Source: Winogradskyella sediminis
GTDB taxonomy: Bacteria > Bacteroidota > Bacteroidia > Flavobacteriales > Flavobacteriaceae
NCBI RefSeq assembly: GCF_003387355.1
Contig: NZ_QUNH01000001.1
Span: 1,436,023 to 1,500,022, forward strand
Direction of reading: 5' to 3'
DNA: 64,000 nucleotides
In this document: piece by piece, positions 61,834 to 64,000 of the stretch
Layout of the letters: each line of letters begins with the position of its first letter
Numbering within the stretch: the first letter of the stretch is position 1
Position numbers and translations under genes: made by a program
The notes under the pieces: model-generated
What the model was told of the DNA's origin: nothing
The model's database searches: none
Seen by the model: the letters and a program-made list of their open reading frames with translations, nothing else

Positions 61834-63102
61834 ATGTATAAAATTGTTTCCGCAGAAGAGGCTTTAAAGGTGGTAAAATCTAACGATCGTGTTTATATAC
61901 AGGCAGCTGCAGCTGCACCTCAAATCCTTGTTAAAGCATTAGCAGCAAGACATGAAGAGCTTCGAAATGTGGAAGTTTGCCAGTTACATACTGAAGGTGT
62001 GGCGCCTTATGCTAATCCGGAATTAAAAGACAGTTTTCATGTTAACTCTTTTTTTCTAGGTAAAAATATTAGACATACTATAAAGGCAGGTAATGGATCT
62101 TATACTCCTGTTTTTTTAAGTGAATTACCACGACTTTTTAAACAACGTGTACTTGAATTAGATGTGGTGCTAATTCATGTTTCTGTTCCCGATCGGCATG
62201 GGTATTGTTCTCTTGGAGTATCTGTTGAAGCCGCATTGGCTGCTATAGATAATGCAAAAACCGTTATAGCACAAGTAAATCCGCAAATGCCCAGAACCCA
62301 TGGTGCCGGAATTATTCATATTTCAGAAATCGATTACTTTGTTGAGGTTGATGAAGAACTTCCTTTACATGTTATGGCAAAACCTAATGCCATAGAACAA
62401 AAAATAGGAGAATATGTTGCAGGTTTAATAGAGGATTGTAGCACATTACAAATGGGAATTGGTTCTATTCCAAATGCAGTTTTAACCCAATTAACGAATC
62501 ATAAAGATTTAGGATTACATACTGAGATGTTTTCAGATGGTGTTATAGATTTAATACTTAATAATGTGATTAACGGTAATTATAAAAAGATAAATCGTGG
62601 ACGTGCCTTATCTACATTTTTAATGGGGTCTAAACGTTTATATGATTATGTAAATGATAATCCGTTTGTAGAAATGCGAGCTTCGAATTATACAAACAAT
62701 CCAGCCTATATAAAACAAAACCCAAAAATGGTAGCTATTAATTCTGCGATTGAGGTTGATGTAACCGGACAAGTTTGTGCGGATTCTATAGGTTCTGATA
62801 TGTACTCTGGAGTAGGTGGTCAGATGGATTTTATCAGAGGCGCTTCGTTAAGTGCTGGTGGTAAGGCTATTATTGCATTACCGTCAGTTACTAAAAAGGG
62901 TATTAGTAGAATTGTACCTGTATTGAAAAATGGAGCAGGTGTGGTAACGACAAGAGCTCACGTTCATTATGTAGTTACAGAGTACGGAGTAGCTAATCTA
63001 TATGGCCAAACCATTAAAAATAGGGTAAAAGCTTTAGTGAATATAGCGCATCCGAATCATCGTGAAGCAATTGAAAAAGCCTACTATAATTTTATAAAAT
63101 AA
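61834..63102 (+). CDS. Acetyl-CoA hydrolase / CoA-transferase family protein
   Basis: 422 residues, two-domain enzyme of the acetyl-CoA hydrolase/4-hydroxybutyrate CoA-transferase group. It moves CoA between short acids or splits acetyl-CoA. Features: VSAEEALKVVKSNDRVYIQA at the start, FHVNSFFLGKNIR, VSVPDRHGYCSLGVSVE, LQMGIGSIPNAVLTQL (CoA site), GVGGQMDFIRGASLSAGGKA and VTEYGVANLYGQTIKNRVKA (C-terminal domain). The specific substrate is not determined. It ends in a terminator shared with the HAD gene. Confidence 0.92.
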   Translation: MYKIVSAEEALKVVKSNDRVYIQAAAAAPQILVKALAARHEELRNVEVCQLHTEGVAPYANPELKDSFHVNSFFLGKNIRHTIKAGNGSYTPVFLSELPRLFKQRVLELDVVLIHVSVPDRHGYCSLGVSVEAALAAIDNAKTVIAQVNPQMPRTHGAGIIHISEIDYFVEVDEELPLHVMAKPNAIEQKIGEYVAGLIEDCSTLQMGIGSIPNAVLTQLTNHKDLGLHTEMFSDGVIDLILNNVINGNYKKINRGRALSTFLMGSKRLYDYVNDNPFVEMRASNYTNNPAYIKQNPKMVAINSAIEVDVTGQVCADSIGSDMYSGVGGQMDFIRGASLSAGGKAIIALPSVTKKGISRIVPVLKNGAGVVTTRAHVHYVVTEYGVANLYGQTIKNRVKALVNIAHPNHREAIEKAYYNFIK

Positions 63103-63132
63103 ATGGTGGCTTAAAATTGCCACCATTTTTTA
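63101..63132 (+). terminator. Terminator of the CoA-transferase gene, overlapping the HAD 3' end
   Basis: AAATGGTGGC (63101-63110) / GCCACCATTT (63119-63128), 8-nt loop, then T run. The right arm encodes the last residues (KKWWQF) of the convergent HAD protein. Confidence 0.87.
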
Positions 63133-63509
63133 TTTTCAGTAGGTATTTTAGGTTCTTCGTTAGTGATAATTTGATACACTTCTCCCCAACCTAAAATACC
63201 TCCTATGTTTCTATCGTCTATAAATAGATCTGCATGTATTTTTCGACTTCGACTATAATCGTATTTTTCTTCTGGAAAACTAGCATTTACAGCATAAAAC
63301 TCAATACCATTATCTTTACAAAAATCGACAGCCTCTTGCAACTTAGCTCCACATCTATAGGTCCAAAGAATTAGCCTATGGCCATCTTCTTGAAGACGTT
63401 TTAAAGTTTCAAATGCAAAGATGCGTGTTTTTCCAATTTTAGGATAAGCATCCTCTACAATGGTTCCATCAAAATCTACAGCTATTATTAATCTATTTTG
63501 AAAATTCAT
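63111..63509 (-). CDS. Small HAD-superfamily hydrolase (BT0820-like)
   Basis: 132 residues. HAD motif I is VDFDGTIVED (Asp11 and Asp13 positions), motif II is LILWTYRCG and motif IV is LFIDDRNIGG. There is no cap domain, which fits the small phosphatase group. It overlaps a terminator at its 3' end. Its promoter (63530-63559) overlaps the end of gpmI. The substrate is unknown. Confidence 0.86.
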   Translation of the reverse strand: MNFQNRLIIAVDFDGTIVEDAYPKIGKTRIFAFETLKRLQEDGHRLILWTYRCGAKLQEAVDFCKDNGIEFYAVNASFPEEKYDYSRSRKIHADLFIDDRNIGGILGWGEVYQIITNEEPKIPTENKKWWQF

Positions 63510-63529
63510 GTTATTTGTTAAATCTAGGG

Positions 63530-63559
63530 CAAAGTTACAACAATAAGAAAACTAAACAA
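63530..63559 (-). promoter_or_regulatory. Promoter of the HAD gene inside the gpmI 3' end
   Basis: On the minus strand TTG (63559-63557), 19-bp spacer, TAACTTTG (63537-63530), 20 bp before the ATG. The TTG lies in the last codons of gpmI. Confidence 0.62.
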
Positions 63560-64000
63560 GGCTATCTCTCGTCATGGCCTTTGGCTGTGGGATACCGATT
63601 AGTTTTAAAATGGTTGGTGCGATATCTCCTAAAATGCCATCGTTTATTGCTTTTAAATCCTTATCAATTAAAATTACAGGAACCGGATTCGTTGTATGAG
63701 CTGTATTTGGAGAGCCATCAGGATTTATCATCGTTTCACAGTTACCGTGGTCTGCAATTAAAATAGTAGTGTAGTCATTGTCTAATGCCGCAGTAACGAC
63801 TTCTTTAACACATTTATCCACATGCTCACAGGCTTCTATAGCAGCTTGCATAACACCTGTGTGACCAACCATATCTCCGTTTGCAAAATTTAAACATACA
63901 AAATCAACGTCTCCTTTTTTCAATTCAGGAACGAGGGCGTCTGTTAATTCGTAAACACTCATTTCTGGTTTTAAATCGTAAGTGGCAACTTTTGGTGAGT
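63552..64000 (-). CDS. gpmI: 2,3-bisphosphoglycerate-independent phosphoglycerate mutase (3' part)
   Basis: Glycolytic mutase of the alkaline phosphatase superfamily (Mn2+). Only the C-terminal 148 residues or so lie in the window; the frame is open to the right edge (SPKVATYDLKPEMSVYELTD). Metal-site motifs are visible: VCLNFANGDMVGHTGVMQA, ILIADHGNCETMINPDGSPN and TAHTTNPVPVILI. The end (GILGDIAPTILKLIGIPQPK) is typical of the family. The remainder lies outside. Confidence 0.95.
   Translation of the reverse strand, partial: SPKVATYDLKPEMSVYELTDALVPELKKGDVDFVCLNFANGDMVGHTGVMQAAIEACEHVDKCVKEVVTAALDNDYTTILIADHGNCETMINPDGSPNTAHTTNPVPVILIDKDLKAINDGILGDIAPTILKLIGIPQPKAMTRDSLV

Noticed and set aside
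1..64000. CRISPR arrays, rRNA or tRNA genes, prophage
   Set aside because: No regularly spaced repeats with unique spacers, no tRNA-like T-arm sequences in gaps, no phage structural genes were found on reading both strands by eye.

Overview
The window looks like a chromosomal segment of a member of the family Flavobacteriaceae (Bacteroidota), probably marine. The evidence is AT-rich DNA, promoters of the Bacteroidota type (-7 box TAnnTTTG, sometimes with a -33 TTG), type IX secretion (T9SS) parts (PorT, Plug) and T9SS-exported proteins with C-terminal sorting domains, a primary sigma factor of about 287 residues, a full Na+-translocating NADH:quinone reductase (NQR), menaquinone methylation by UbiE/MenG, and many SPII lipoproteins. 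The genus is not determined. I see no rRNA, tRNA, CRISPR array, prophage or intact transposase gene.

Layout. 1-6.9 kb: end of an envelope polysaccharide locus (WecG/TagA-type glycosyltransferase, UDP-GlcNAc 2-epimerase, WecA/MraY-type phosphosugar transferase, Wza export lipoprotein, Wzc tyrosine autokinase) plus a CBS-pair protein. 7-12.4 kb (minus): rpe, primary sigma factor, a small unknown gene, and the proline operon proC-proB-proA. 12.6-17.3 kb (minus): a membrane GT2 glycosyltransferase and rpsO-pnp. 17.4-19.8 kb: two tandem orphan PAS histidine kinases. 19.8-27.3 kb: accD without its zinc ribbon, class II aldolase, a TamL-like outer-membrane assembly lipoprotein, a TrmH/SpoU RNA methyltransferase, porT and ubiE. 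27.5-31.9 kb: trkA-trkH, then four small basic membrane-anchored proteins in an A-B-B-A order. 32-40.9 kb (mostly minus): aminotransferase, fatty acid desaturase, rsmG (plus strand), a T9SS-exported lipase-like protein, pruA, apaG and the T9SS Plug protein. 41-47.2 kb: nqrABCDEF. 47.2-52.1 kb: a PAS kinase/receiver pair, a cupin lipoprotein, a DUF4846-like protein, a small conserved-looking protein and apbE, whose product flavinylates NqrB and NqrC. 52.2-58.2 kb: a LytS/LytTR two-component pair next to a large T9SS-secreted LamG/parallel-beta-helix protein. 58.3-64 kb: a minus-strand housekeeping cluster (map, DUF3050, methyltransferase, DUF423) interrupted by a GxxExxY gene bracketed by inverted, helically phased repeats; then an acetyl-CoA hydrolase/CoA-transferase, a small HAD protein and the 3' part of gpmI.

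The least explained parts are (1) the A-B-B-A cassette of small tail-anchored proteins at 30.5-31.9 kb; (2) the GxxExxY unit at 59.45-59.94 kb, whose two flanks each carry four CTC-type heptads at 10-11 bp spacing in inverted orientation; and (3) a solitary four-unit 11-bp CTCCGTA array at 6.94-6.98 kb with the same architecture.
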